Part shown: positions 41,934-50,094 of the stretch, one piece after another
How the letters are laid out: each line of letters begins with the position of its first letter
Numbering within the stretch: the stretch's first letter is position 1
Origin: Catellatospora citrea
GTDB taxonomy: Bacteria > Actinomycetota > Actinomycetes > Mycobacteriales > Micromonosporaceae
Reading direction: 5' to 3'
DNA: 64,000 nucleotides
Assembly (NCBI RefSeq): GCF_003610235.1
Contig: NZ_RAPR01000001.1
Span: 8,308,001 to 8,372,000, forward strand
Notes under the pieces: model-generated
What the model was told of the DNA's origin: nothing
What the model saw: the letters and a program-made list of their open reading frames with translations, nothing else
The model's database searches: none
Translations under genes and position numbers: made by a program

Positions 41934-42869
41934 ATGACCTTTGAGGCGTACGACGTGGTGGTCGTCGGCGGCGGGGCCGCCGGACTGAACGGGGCCCTGA
42001 CCCTGGCGCGGGCGCGGCGCTCGGTGCTGGTGGTCGACGGCGGCGAGCCGCGCAACGCGCCCGCCGCGGCGATGCACGCGTTCCTGTCCCGCGACGGGAT
42101 GCCGCCGGGCGAGCTGCTGAAGATCGGTCGGGAGGAGGTGCGCGGCTACGGCGGCGAGATCGTGTCGGGCCAGGTGGTCTCGGCGGTACGCGAGGACGGT
42201 GGCTTCGCCGTGACCCTGGACGACGGCCGGGTGGTCCGGGCCCGGCGGCTGCTCGTGGCCACCGGTGTCGTCGACGAGCTGCCCCCGGTCCCGGGACTGC
42301 GCGAGCGGTGGGGCCGCGACGTGCTGCAGTGCCCGTACTGCCACGGCTGGGAGGTGCGCGACCAGGCCGTCGCCGTGCTGGCGACCGGCGCGCACGCGGC
42401 CCAGCAGGCGCTGCTCTACCGGCAGTGGACTCCGGACGTGACCCTGCTGCGCCACACCGGCCCCGAGCCGACCGAGACCGAGCTGGCGCAGCTCGCCGCG
42501 CGCGGGGTGCGGCTGGTGTCCGGTGAGGTCGCCGGGCTGGCGGTGGCCGACGACCGGCTGACGGGGGCGCGGCTGGCCGACGGCACGGTGGTGCCGTGCC
42601 AGGCGCTGGTGGTGTCCGCGCACATGGTGCCGCGGGCGGGGGTGCTGGAGTCGCTGGGCGTGACCCTGACCGAGCACCCGTTCGGCGCGTACGTCGCCGC
42701 GGACCCGAGCGGCCTGACCGAGGCGCCCGGGGTGTGGGTGGCGGGCAACATCACCGACCTGTCCGCGCAGGTCATCCACGCGGCGGCGGGCGGCTCCCGG
42801 GCGGCCGCGTTCATCAACTTCGACCTGGTCGCGGAGGACACCGCACGGGCGGTCGCCGCCGCCGGCTGA
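41934..42869 (+). CDS. Thioredoxin reductase-like FAD oxidoreductase
   Basis: A 311-residue class II pyridine nucleotide-disulfide oxidoreductase. The ATG opening MTFEAYDVVV has GGAGG 8 bases upstream. FAD motif VVVGGGAAGLNGALTLA, ATG motif VATGVVDELP, redox-active CPYC in VLQCPYCHGWE and the C-terminal FAD motif VWVAGNI. The NAD(P)H Rossmann motif is degenerate (VLATGAHAAQQAL replaces GxGxxA/G), so cofactor preference may be unusual. A bacillithiol/thioredoxin-type disulfide reductase role is likely. It converges with the TetR gene, 7 bases apart. Confidence 0.87.
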   Translation: MTFEAYDVVVVGGGAAGLNGALTLARARRSVLVVDGGEPRNAPAAAMHAFLSRDGMPPGELLKIGREEVRGYGGEIVSGQVVSAVREDGGFAVTLDDGRVVRARRLLVATGVVDELPPVPGLRERWGRDVLQCPYCHGWEVRDQAVAVLATGAHAAQQALLYRQWTPDVTLLRHTGPEPTETELAQLAARGVRLVSGEVAGLAVADDRLTGARLADGTVVPCQALVVSAHMVPRAGVLESLGVTLTEHPFGAYVAADPSGLTEAPGVWVAGNITDLSAQVIHAAAGGSRAAAFINFDLVAEDTARAVAAAG

Positions 42870-42876
42870 GTGGGTG

Positions 42877-43446
42877 TCAGGTGGCGGGCGGGCGGTAGCG
42901 CAGGCCGTCCATAAGCAGGTCGAGCAGCCGTCCGGCCTGCTCGGCCTGCGCCGGGTCGGCGGTGGCCAGGCTGACGCCGCTGAGACTGACCAGCACGTCC
43001 TCGGGCCGTACGTCGGCGCGCACGGTGCCCGCGGCGGTGGCCGCGTCGAGCAGGGTGCCGACCGCGCCGAGCAGCCGGTCGCGGCTCTGCGCGAACGGGT
43101 TGCCGCCGGAGGCGATCACGGCGCGCAGCGCGTCGGCCATGCCGCGCTTGGTGGTCAGGTATTCGGTGAACAGGTTCATCCAGGCGCGTACGGCCTGGTC
43201 CGGCGGCATGGTGTCGAGCAGGCCCGGGGCGGCGTCGCACAGCCGGGCCAGCTCCTTGCGGTAGGCCGCCTCGACCAGCGCCTCGCGGGTGGGGAAGTGC
43301 CGGTAGAGGGTGCCGATCCCGACGCCCGCGAGCTTGGCGACGGCGTCCATGGAGACCTGCGGCCCGTCGTGGGCGAATGCCTGGGCGGCGACCTCGAGCA
43401 GCCGCTCGCGGTTGCGTTGCGCGTCGGCGCGCAGTGGTCGGCTCAC
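42877..43446 (-). CDS. TetR-family regulator (SDR partner)
   Basis: A 189-residue regulator; GTG start behind GGAGGAG. Helix-turn-helix at about 10-58: RNRERLLEVAAQAF, MDAVAKLAGVGIGTLYRHFP and TREALVEAAY. The C-terminal half has the MADALRAVI and SGGNPFAQSRDRL segments typical of TetR proteins next to SDR genes. It is divergent from the SDR gene, with duplicated operators between. Confidence 0.9.
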   Translation of the reverse strand: MSRPLRADAQRNRERLLEVAAQAFAHDGPQVSMDAVAKLAGVGIGTLYRHFPTREALVEAAYRKELARLCDAAPGLLDTMPPDQAVRAWMNLFTEYLTTKRGMADALRAVIASGGNPFAQSRDRLLGAVGTLLDAATAAGTVRADVRPEDVLVSLSGVSLATADPAQAEQAGRLLDLLMDGLRYRPPAT

Positions 43447-43502
43447 GGCTCCTCCTTCCGGCCGGTGGTGACGCAGCTCATTGTGCGTGCCGGCGATGCG
43501 GT

Positions 43503-43559
43503 TGCAAAACGGAGGAGCCTCCGGTTAGCGTGGAGGACGTAACGGAGGGACCTCCGGTT
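43503..43559 (+). promoter_or_regulatory. SDR promoter with two TetR operators
   Basis: TTGCAA (43503-43508) and TAGCGT (43526-43531) are 17 bases apart. The 19-mers AACGGAGGAGCCTCCGGTT (43508-43526) and AACGGAGGGACCTCCGGTT (43541-43559) are direct repeats differing at two positions, 33 bases apart, thus on one face of the helix. The first fills the spacer, the second follows the start site. A third partial match, ACCGGAGGG, starts at 43569. Confidence 0.75.
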
Positions 43560-43612
43560 GTTGACTGTACCGGAGGGCCCGACCCGGCAACGTCGATCAG
43601 GACGGAAAGATC

Positions 43613-44551
43613 ATGAGCGTACGTATCACCACCCCGTTCTCCGCCACCTCCACCGCCGCCGAGGTGGTGCAGGGCATCGACCTCACCGGCCGGCGGGCCG
43701 TGGTCACCGGCGGCGCGTCCGGCATCGGCGTCGAGACCGCCCGTGCCCTGGCCGGCGCGGGCGCGGAGGTCACCCTCGCGGTGCGCGACACCGCCGCGGG
43801 CGACCGCACCGCCGCCGACATCACCGCCACCACCGGCAACAAGGCCGTCTTCGTGTCCCGGCTCGACCTCGCCGACCAGGACTCCGTCGCCGCCTTCACC
43901 GCCGACTGGGACGGCCCGCTGCACCTCCTCGTCAACAACGCCGGGATCATGGCCTCGCCACTGATGCGCACCCCGCAGGGCTGGGAGATGCAGTTCGCCA
44001 CCAACCACCTCGGACACTTCGCCCTGGCCCGCGGCCTGCACGGCGCGCTCGCCGCGGCCGGTGGCGCCCGGGTGGTCTCGGTCAGCTCCTCGGCGCACCT
44101 GCGCTCGCCGGTGGTGTTCGAGGACATCCACTTCACCGAGCGCGAGTACGAGCCCTGGGCGGCGTACGGGCAGTCGAAGACCGCCAACGTGCTGTTCGCG
44201 GTGGAGGGCACCCGGCGCTGGGCCGCCGACGGCATCACGGTCAACGCGCTGATGCCCGGCGCGATCCAGACCAACCTGCAGCGCTACGTGTCCGAGGAGG
44301 AGCTGAACCGGCTGCGGGCGCAGATGGGCGGCGGCGACTTCCTGTGGAAGACCCCGGAGCAGGGCGCGGCGACCTCGGTCCTGGTGGCCACCTCGCCGCT
44401 GCTGGACGGCGTCGGCGGGCGCTACTTCGAGGACTGCGCCGAGGCCGAGCCGAACGTGACGGGCAGCCGGCGCGGGGTGGCGGCGTACGCCCTGGACCCG
44501 GCAGCCGCGCAGCGGCTGTGGGAGGTCACCGAGCAGACCCTGGCGGCCTGA
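43613..44551 (+). CDS. Short-chain dehydrogenase/reductase
   Basis: A 312-residue SDR of the retinol-dehydrogenase/WW-oxidoreductase-like type. Cofactor motif VTGGASGIGVETA, NNAG in LLVNNAGIMA, catalytic Ser in VVSVSSSAH and YGQSK (YxxxK). It oxidises or reduces an alcohol/ketone with NAD(P)(H); the substrate is unknown. ATG with GGA 7-9 bases upstream. It is under the divergent TetR regulator. Confidence 0.9.
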   Translation: MSVRITTPFSATSTAAEVVQGIDLTGRRAVVTGGASGIGVETARALAGAGAEVTLAVRDTAAGDRTAADITATTGNKAVFVSRLDLADQDSVAAFTADWDGPLHLLVNNAGIMASPLMRTPQGWEMQFATNHLGHFALARGLHGALAAAGGARVVSVSSSAHLRSPVVFEDIHFTEREYEPWAAYGQSKTANVLFAVEGTRRWAADGITVNALMPGAIQTNLQRYVSEEELNRLRAQMGGGDFLWKTPEQGAATSVLVATSPLLDGVGGRYFEDCAEAEPNVTGSRRGVAAYALDPAAAQRLWEVTEQTLAA

Positions 44552-44558
44552 CGCGCCG

Positions 44559-44587
44559 ATGCCCTTCCGGCCTGGCCGGGAGGGCAT
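44559..44587 (+). terminator. Intrinsic terminator after the SDR gene
   Basis: Stem ATGCCCTTCCGG / CCGGGAGGGCAT (one T-G wobble) with a 5-base loop, then TTC. It ends 7 bases before the CAAAAT -10 of the next gene. Confidence 0.75.
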
Positions 44588-44605
44588 TTCGGTCAAAATG
44601 GTGTC

Positions 44606-47266
44606 ATGGACCTTCCGGTGGGCGGCGCGGCGCACCACACGCACATCCGAACCCCGGACCAGCGGTTACGCGTCTTCGTCAGCTCCACGCTGCGGGAACT
44701 GGCCGCGGAGCGGCGGGCCGTGGAGCGGGCGATCACCGCGATGCGGCTGACGCCGGTGATGTTCGAGCTGGGCGCCCGCCCCCACCCGCCCCGCGACCTC
44801 TACCGCGCCTACCTGGCGCAGAGCGACGTCTTCGTCGGGCTGTACTGGCAGGAGTACGGCTGGGTCGGCCCCGACATGGCCGTCTCCGGCCTGCAGGACG
44901 AGCTGGAGCTGTCCCGCGACCTGCCCCGCCTGCTCTACGTGAAGACCCCCGCCGCCGACCGCGACCCCCGGCTCGCCGACATGCTGGCAGGCGTGGAGCA
45001 GGAGGCGGCCACCTCGTACCGCCTCTTCACGACGGCGACCGAACTCGGCCGGCTCGTACGCGACGACCTGGCGACCCTGCTCAGCGAACGTTTCGCCGCC
45101 GGCGCCTCCGCCGCGGACGCCCCGCCCGCGGCGGCCCGGGCCCGGCCCGCGGCAGCCGATGCCCAGCCGATGGCCCCGCCGCGCGGCCCGCGGCTGCTGC
45201 CGCTGGGGGCGACGTCGCTGGTCGGGCGCGAACCCGCGATCGAGGAGGTGGCGGCTCTGCTGGACCGGCCCGAGGTGCGGTTGGTGACGCTGACCGGACC
45301 CGGCGGGATCGGCAAGTCCCGCCTGGCACTCGCCGTCGCCGAGCGGATAGGCGAGCGGTTCGCCGAGGGCGCCGTGTTCGTCTCGCTGGCCGAGTTCACC
45401 CGTCCGGAGCCGGCACTGGCGGCGATCGGGCGGGCCGTCGGCGCGTCGATCGGTGCCGGACCCTCCCCGCTGGACGCCGTCGTCGAACACCTCGGTGACG
45501 GCCGCTGGCTGATCGTGCTGGACAACGTGGAACAGGTCGACCTCGCCCACAGCATCGACGAGCTGCTGACCCGCTGTCCCGGCACGGTGGTCGTCGCGAC
45601 GAGCCGGCGGGTGCTGCGGCTGCGGGCCGAGTGGGAGTACGAGGTCCAGCCGCTGGCCGTGCCGGACGCCCCGGACACGATGACGCTGCCCGAGCTGGCC
45701 GCCGCCCCGGCGGTGGCCCTGTTCGCCGAGCGCGCCCGCGCGGTGCGCCGCGGCTTCGCCCTGACCGACGCCAACGTCGGCGCGGTGGTGCGGATCTGCC
45801 GCCTGCTGGACGGCATCCCGCTCGCCATCGAACTGGCCTCCGCCCGGATCCGGCTCAAGGATCCCGAGATCCTGCTGGAGAAGCTGACCGACTCCCTCGG
45901 CGTGCTCGGGACCGGGCCCGTCGACCTGCCCGAACGCCAGCGCACCCTGCGCGCCACGGTCGAGTGGAGCATCGGCATCCTGCCCGACGTCGAGCGCCGC
46001 CTGCTGCAGACCATGGCCGTGTTCGTCGACGGCTGGACCGTCGACGCCGCCGCCCACGTGGCCGACCTGCCCGAGCACGAGACGCTCGAAATGATCGACA
46101 CGCTGCACCAGCACAGCCTGGTGCACGTCGACATCACCGAGGCCGGTCCGCGGTCGCGGCTGCTGGTCATCGTCCGCGACTTCGCCGCCGAGCAGCTGTC
46201 CACCAGGGACGACGGACCCGAGGTCCACCGCCGCCATGCCGAGTACTTCCGGCAGCTCGCCGGACGGGCCGACCATCCGCTGCGCGGCAGCGGCCAGCGC
46301 GAGTGGGGGGAGCGGCTGCAGACCGAGGCGGGCAACCTGTCCGCGGCGGTGCGCTGGCACCTGGCGCACGACCCGGGGCCGCTGCCGCACCTGTTCCGGC
46401 AGCTGTGGCCGTTCTGGTCGCTGTGGGAGCACCTGGCGGAGATCCGGCCGTGGGTGCGCCGGCTGGCGGACGACCTCGACTCGTTCGACCTGGAGTCCCA
46501 GGTGGAGGTGCTGTGGACGGCAGCGGTGCTCGGCGACAACACCGGCGACGACGCGAGCGCGCTGTGGGCGTACGAGCGCCTGGGGCCGCTGCTGGACCGC
46601 ATCGGGGACCCGTTCCTGCGGGCGATGGCCCACCTGGCGATGTCCTGGACCGCGCCGCTCGCCGACGACCTGGACCGCGCGCTGCGCGAGGCGCTGGCGA
46701 GCCTGGACCTGTTCCGCGGCCTGGACGAGCCCTTCTGGACCGCCCTGGTGCTCACCGCGACCGGCACCATGGAGTGCAACCTCGGCCGTCATGACGACGC
46801 CGCGGTCCACCTGGCGGAGGCCGACGAGCTGGCGCGGCGGATCGACAACGCGTGGCTGTGCGCCTGGATCCGTAGCCAGCGGGGCATCATGGCCGTCGAG
46901 ATCGGGCACCCGCAGCAGGCCAGAGAGCTGCTCGACCAGGGGCTCACGCTGGGCCTGCAAGCCAACAACGTGCGCAGCCTGACCCTGTGCCTGGCGGGTT
47001 ACGCGCAACTCGCCGCAGACAACGGGGACTTCGCGCGGGCGGCCCTGCTGGGCTGCGCGGCCGACGCGTTGCGCCGACGCACCGGCATCCATCTGTGGCC
47101 GATGCTGCGCCGGCACCGGGAGCAGCGGCACGCCCAGATGCGCGCGGCGCTCGGCGACGAGCGCTACGAGCAGGTCTGCGCCGCCGGTGGCCGGCTCGGC
47201 CACCGGGAGGCGATCGCCGCCGTCAACGGCGAGCTCGACCTCGACGCCGCCGTGACATCGTCATGA
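44606..47266 (+). CDS. DUF4062-STAND ATPase with C-terminal TPR-like repeats
   Basis: An 886-residue protein. ATG with CAAAAT exactly 6 bases upstream and no Shine-Dalgarno (leaderless). Residues about 20-105 are DUF4062 (RVFVSSTLRELAAERRAV, then DVFVGLYWQEYGWV), a TIR/SEFIR-like alpha-beta domain. An Ala/Pro linker (about 165-200) leads to a STAND NTPase: Walker A GPGGIGKSRLA (about 231-241), Walker B WLIVLDNVEQ, sensor ATSRR, GLPLA-like GIPLAIELASAR. A winged-helix segment and helical TPR-like repeats (about 540-860) follow. The design equals NLR-type switches: DUF4062 in place of the DNA-binding or TIR effector. A regulatory or abortive-defence role is inference. Confidence 0.88.
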   Translation: MDLPVGGAAHHTHIRTPDQRLRVFVSSTLRELAAERRAVERAITAMRLTPVMFELGARPHPPRDLYRAYLAQSDVFVGLYWQEYGWVGPDMAVSGLQDELELSRDLPRLLYVKTPAADRDPRLADMLAGVEQEAATSYRLFTTATELGRLVRDDLATLLSERFAAGASAADAPPAAARARPAAADAQPMAPPRGPRLLPLGATSLVGREPAIEEVAALLDRPEVRLVTLTGPGGIGKSRLALAVAERIGERFAEGAVFVSLAEFTRPEPALAAIGRAVGASIGAGPSPLDAVVEHLGDGRWLIVLDNVEQVDLAHSIDELLTRCPGTVVVATSRRVLRLRAEWEYEVQPLAVPDAPDTMTLPELAAAPAVALFAERARAVRRGFALTDANVGAVVRICRLLDGIPLAIELASARIRLKDPEILLEKLTDSLGVLGTGPVDLPERQRTLRATVEWSIGILPDVERRLLQTMAVFVDGWTVDAAAHVADLPEHETLEMIDTLHQHSLVHVDITEAGPRSRLLVIVRDFAAEQLSTRDDGPEVHRRHAEYFRQLAGRADHPLRGSGQREWGERLQTEAGNLSAAVRWHLAHDPGPLPHLFRQLWPFWSLWEHLAEIRPWVRRLADDLDSFDLESQVEVLWTAAVLGDNTGDDASALWAYERLGPLLDRIGDPFLRAMAHLAMSWTAPLADDLDRALREALASLDLFRGLDEPFWTALVLTATGTMECNLGRHDDAAVHLAEADELARRIDNAWLCAWIRSQRGIMAVEIGHPQQARELLDQGLTLGLQANNVRSLTLCLAGYAQLAADNGDFARAALLGCAADALRRRTGIHLWPMLRRHREQRHAQMRAALGDERYEQVCAAGGRLGHREAIAAVNGELDLDAAVTSS

Positions 47267-48019
47267 CCAGGACAGGAAGTCGCCGATCGCGGCGATGAAC
47301 GCGGCCGGGTAGTCGCGGCGTACGCAGTGACCGGCGCCGGTGACCCGCAGCGCGGTGAACTGCCCGGCGGCGGCGTCGGCGCAGTCGTCGGCATCGCTCT
47401 CCGCCAGCAGGCCGCCGCGGGCGACCTCGCCGTAGATCAGCAGGGTGGGGCACGCGACCCCGGCCAGTGACTGCAGCAGCGACGGGCCCGGCTCGTACGG
47501 CAGGTCGTAGAACCGCGGGTCGAACTCGCCCTTGCTGACCGCCCACGGCCGGTACTCGGTGTCGGGCCAGCCCGGGTTGTCCGCGCGGCCCTTGGCGATC
47601 CGCGCGTCGAGGTCCAGCGCCTGCAGTTCGGCCAGCCACGACGGCATGCCGTCGGCCGCGAGGGTGTGGTGCGGGCCGGGCGGGTCCTCCAGCACCAGCG
47701 CCCGGACCAGGTCGGGCCGGGCTGCGGCCAGCGCGGCCGCGGCCAGCGCGCCCATCGAGTGCCCGATCACGACGACCGGCCCCAGCCCGAGGCCGTCGAG
47801 CACGAGCGCGGCGTCGGCGGCATTCGCCGCGGTGCCGGTGGGCTCCTCCGGCAGCCCGGACGAACCGTGGCCGCGGGCGTCCAGCGTGATCGCGCCGGTG
47901 TGCGCGGTCAGCGCCGGAAGCACCGGGTCCCAGCACGCGCCGGAGTCGGAGAAGCCGTGCAGGAGCAGCAGTCCCGGCTCGCCGCCGTGGCGCTCCCAGG
48001 CGAGGTGAGCGGTGCGCAC
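47261..48019 (-). CDS. Alpha/beta hydrolase
   Basis: A 252-residue hydrolase. Oxyanion segment LLLHGFSDSG, nucleophile Ser in VIGHSMGALA, acid Asp region LIYGEVARGG and His in GAGHCVRRD. GTG start behind GGGAGG. The substrate is unknown (haloalkane dehalogenase/lactonase-like class). Its 3' end overlaps the 3' end of the convergent STAND gene by 6 bases, leaving no room for a terminator between them. Confidence 0.85.
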   Translation of the reverse strand: MRTAHLAWERHGGEPGLLLLHGFSDSGACWDPVLPALTAHTGAITLDARGHGSSGLPEEPTGTAANAADAALVLDGLGLGPVVVIGHSMGALAAAALAAARPDLVRALVLEDPPGPHHTLAADGMPSWLAELQALDLDARIAKGRADNPGWPDTEYRPWAVSKGEFDPRFYDLPYEPGPSLLQSLAGVACPTLLIYGEVARGGLLAESDADDCADAAAGQFTALRVTGAGHCVRRDYPAAFIAAIGDFLSWS

Positions 48020-48135
48020 CGGGGACCTCCCAAGAAGATGATCAGCATGACCCTACACCGGTGGCAGGCCGACCGCGCCGGACCGCGCGGGTCGCCCCTG
48101 CGGTGATCCGGTCGCCCGCGCTCGCCGGGGACATG

Positions 48136-48168
48136 ACGTGCGGCGGAGCCGAGGGCTCCGCCGCACGT
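48136..48168 (-). terminator. Terminator after the GH12 gene
   Basis: A 15-bp perfect stem ACGTGCGGCGGAGCC / GGCTCCGCCGCACGT with a GAG loop, 19 bases beyond the GH12 stop. The remaining 48020-48135 shows nothing else. Confidence 0.75.
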
Positions 48169-48186
48169 GATCGGGTGGTACGCGGT

Positions 48187-49869
48187 TTACGAGGCGGTGC
48201 AGGAGTACGTGGTGGGCAGCGCCGTGTTGCCGTTGGGACGGCTGGCCTGGAAGCCCCACGACGCGGTCTGGCCCGGCGCGAGCGTGCCGTTCCAGTTCTG
48301 GTTGGTCTCGGTCACGTTCTGCCCGCTGACCACGGCGGCCTGCGGCCAGGAGCCGGTGTGCGCGTGGCCGGACGGCAGGGTCGCGGTCGACGACCAGCCG
48401 TTGATCGTGCTGGAGCCGGTGTTGGTGACCGTCACCTGCATGACGTAGCCGTTGTTCCACTGGCTCTGCACCGACGCCGTGGTGGTGCAGCCGGAGCCGC
48501 CGCCCCCGCCGCCGGTCGTGGTGACGTTGACGATGCCGGAGTAGCCGGACGTGCCCGCGGAGTTGGAGGCGCGTACGCGGTACCGGTACGTGGTGTTGGC
48601 GGCGAGCCCGGAGTCGGTGAACGACGGCGAGGACGACGTGCCGACCTGGCTGAAGCTGGTGCTGCTCGCGCCGGTGGCCCGTTCGATCAGGTAGCTGCTG
48701 ACCGTACCGGAGGACGCCGACCAGCTCAGCGATGCGCCGCTGGCGGTCACGTTCGAGGCGCTCGGCGTGCCGGGCGTGCCCGGGACCTGCGTGCCGCCGC
48801 CCGTGGTCGTGGTGACGTTGACGATGCCGGAGTAGCCGGACGTGCCCGCGGAGTTGGAGGCGCGTACGCGGTACCGGTACGTGGTGTTGGCGGCGAGCCC
48901 GGAGTCGGTGAACGACGGCGAGGACGACGTGCCGACCTGGCTGAAGCTGGTGCTGCTCGCGCCGTTGGCCCGTTCGATCAGGTAGCTGCTGACCGTGCCG
49001 GACGACGCCGACCAGCTCAGCGACGCGCCGCTGGCGGTCACGTTCGACGCGCTGGGCGTGCCCGGGGTGCCGGGCGGTTGGGTGCCGCCACCGGTGGTGA
49101 CCGACGCCGAGAACGAGTTCACGGCCAGGCCGACACCGCCGATCCACGGCTCGAATCCCGCCTGGACACTGGTCAGGTACCAGCTGTTGTTGCCGTACTG
49201 GGAGCCGCGCGTGAACGTGTCGCGGACGAAGTCCATCACGTCGAAGCTCAGCGAGGTGATCGGGGAGCCGGACAGGTAGGACACCACGTTGTTGGCGCCG
49301 TTGCTGCCGGTCCAGACGGCCCAGCTGCGCCCGGCGATGTTCGCGGTGCCGGTCTGGGAACCGATGGGCTGGATGCTGCCCTGCCGGTTGGCCCAGATCA
49401 TGATCTCGGTGTCCTGGACGCCGGAGACGTTGGTGTCGGCGTTGAGCCAGATGTCGTACGCGGCGTCGTAGGTGCCGCTGCCGGGGTACGAGAAGCTGAT
49501 GCTGCTGGGCGCGGTGCCGATGGTGCTCAGCTGCTTGGGCAGCGGCGAGCTCGGGCTGCAGTTGGAGTAGTGGCAGCCCAGGAAGATGGACGGGTAGGAC
49601 ACCGGCGCACCCGAGGTGTTGCCGACGCCGTCCTGCTGGGTGATGCTGAACCCGTTGCTGGTGGTGTTGATGCACTGGGTGGCGCTGGTGCCCCACCGGT
49701 TGTTCTGGATCACGTAGCTGCCGGCGACCACGGTGCCGTACTGCTCGCAGATGGTCGCGGCCTGGGCGGGCTGCGCCGCGAGAAGGCTCACGGCGGTGGC
49801 GGCGACGGTCAGCGCGATGGCTGAGACGACTGTCGCGAGGCGATGCTTTCTGCTCGTCGTGGCGTGCAT
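48187..49869 (-). CDS. Secreted GH12 endoglucanase with two Fn3 domains and CBM2
   Basis: A 560-residue secreted cellulase; ATG with AAGGAG 4 bases upstream. The signal peptide ends about residue 37 (AQPAQA-ATIC). The GH12 jelly roll (about 38-262) has the nucleophile Glu in DTEIMIWANR and the acid/base Glu in VQAGFEPWIGG. Two almost identical Fn3 domains (about 97 residues each including linkers) lead to a CBM2 (about 465-560) opening GCTTTASVQSQWNNGY. It cleaves beta-1,4-glucan outside the cell. A CebR-type operator on the transcription start implies the same control as the GH5 gene. Confidence 0.94.
   Translation of the reverse strand: MHATTSRKHRLATVVSAIALTVAATAVSLLAAQPAQAATICEQYGTVVAGSYVIQNNRWGTSATQCINTTSNGFSITQQDGVGNTSGAPVSYPSIFLGCHYSNCSPSSPLPKQLSTIGTAPSSISFSYPGSGTYDAAYDIWLNADTNVSGVQDTEIMIWANRQGSIQPIGSQTGTANIAGRSWAVWTGSNGANNVVSYLSGSPITSLSFDVMDFVRDTFTRGSQYGNNSWYLTSVQAGFEPWIGGVGLAVNSFSASVTTGGGTQPPGTPGTPSASNVTASGASLSWSASSGTVSSYLIERANGASSTSFSQVGTSSSPSFTDSGLAANTTYRYRVRASNSAGTSGYSGIVNVTTTTGGGTQVPGTPGTPSASNVTASGASLSWSASSGTVSSYLIERATGASSTSFSQVGTSSSPSFTDSGLAANTTYRYRVRASNSAGTSGYSGIVNVTTTGGGGGGSGCTTTASVQSQWNNGYVMQVTVTNTGSSTINGWSSTATLPSGHAHTGSWPQAAVVSGQNVTETNQNWNGTLAPGQTASWGFQASRPNGNTALPTTYSCTAS
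48513..49094 (-). repeat. Tandem 291-bp Fn3-coding duplication
   Basis: Two adjacent units (48513-48803 and 48804-49094) encode the Fn3 domains of the GH12 enzyme. They are in frame (97 codons) and differ at only a small number of bases, for example near 48674/48965 and at the linker ends, pointing to recent duplication or gene conversion. Confidence 0.85.
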
Positions 49870-49913
49870 GTCACTCCTTGGGCAGGGGAGGAGAGATCGG
49901 GAGGTGCCATGAC

Positions 49914-49963
49914 TGGGAGCGCTTCCATCGGACACCATAGGCCATCGTCGAAGTGCCTGTAAA
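49914..49963 (-). promoter_or_regulatory. GH12 promoter with CebR/CelR-type operator
   Basis: On the minus strand, TTTACA (49958-49963), 18 bases and TATGGT (49934-49939) form a promoter. After 6 bases comes TGGAAGCGCTCCCA (49914-49927), one mismatch from the CebR consensus, placed over the expected start site 45 bases before the start codon. Confidence 0.8.
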
Positions 49964-50094
49964 CAGAACCATTGACGGTAATCAGTTTCATGGAAGTTAC
50001 ATGCGCGCCAAGGTTTCGTTACCTTTCGGACCGCTGCGGGCCGTCCGCGCACCGGATGGGAGGATGCGGGTTCGAGTCTGGGGAGGAGCACGAG

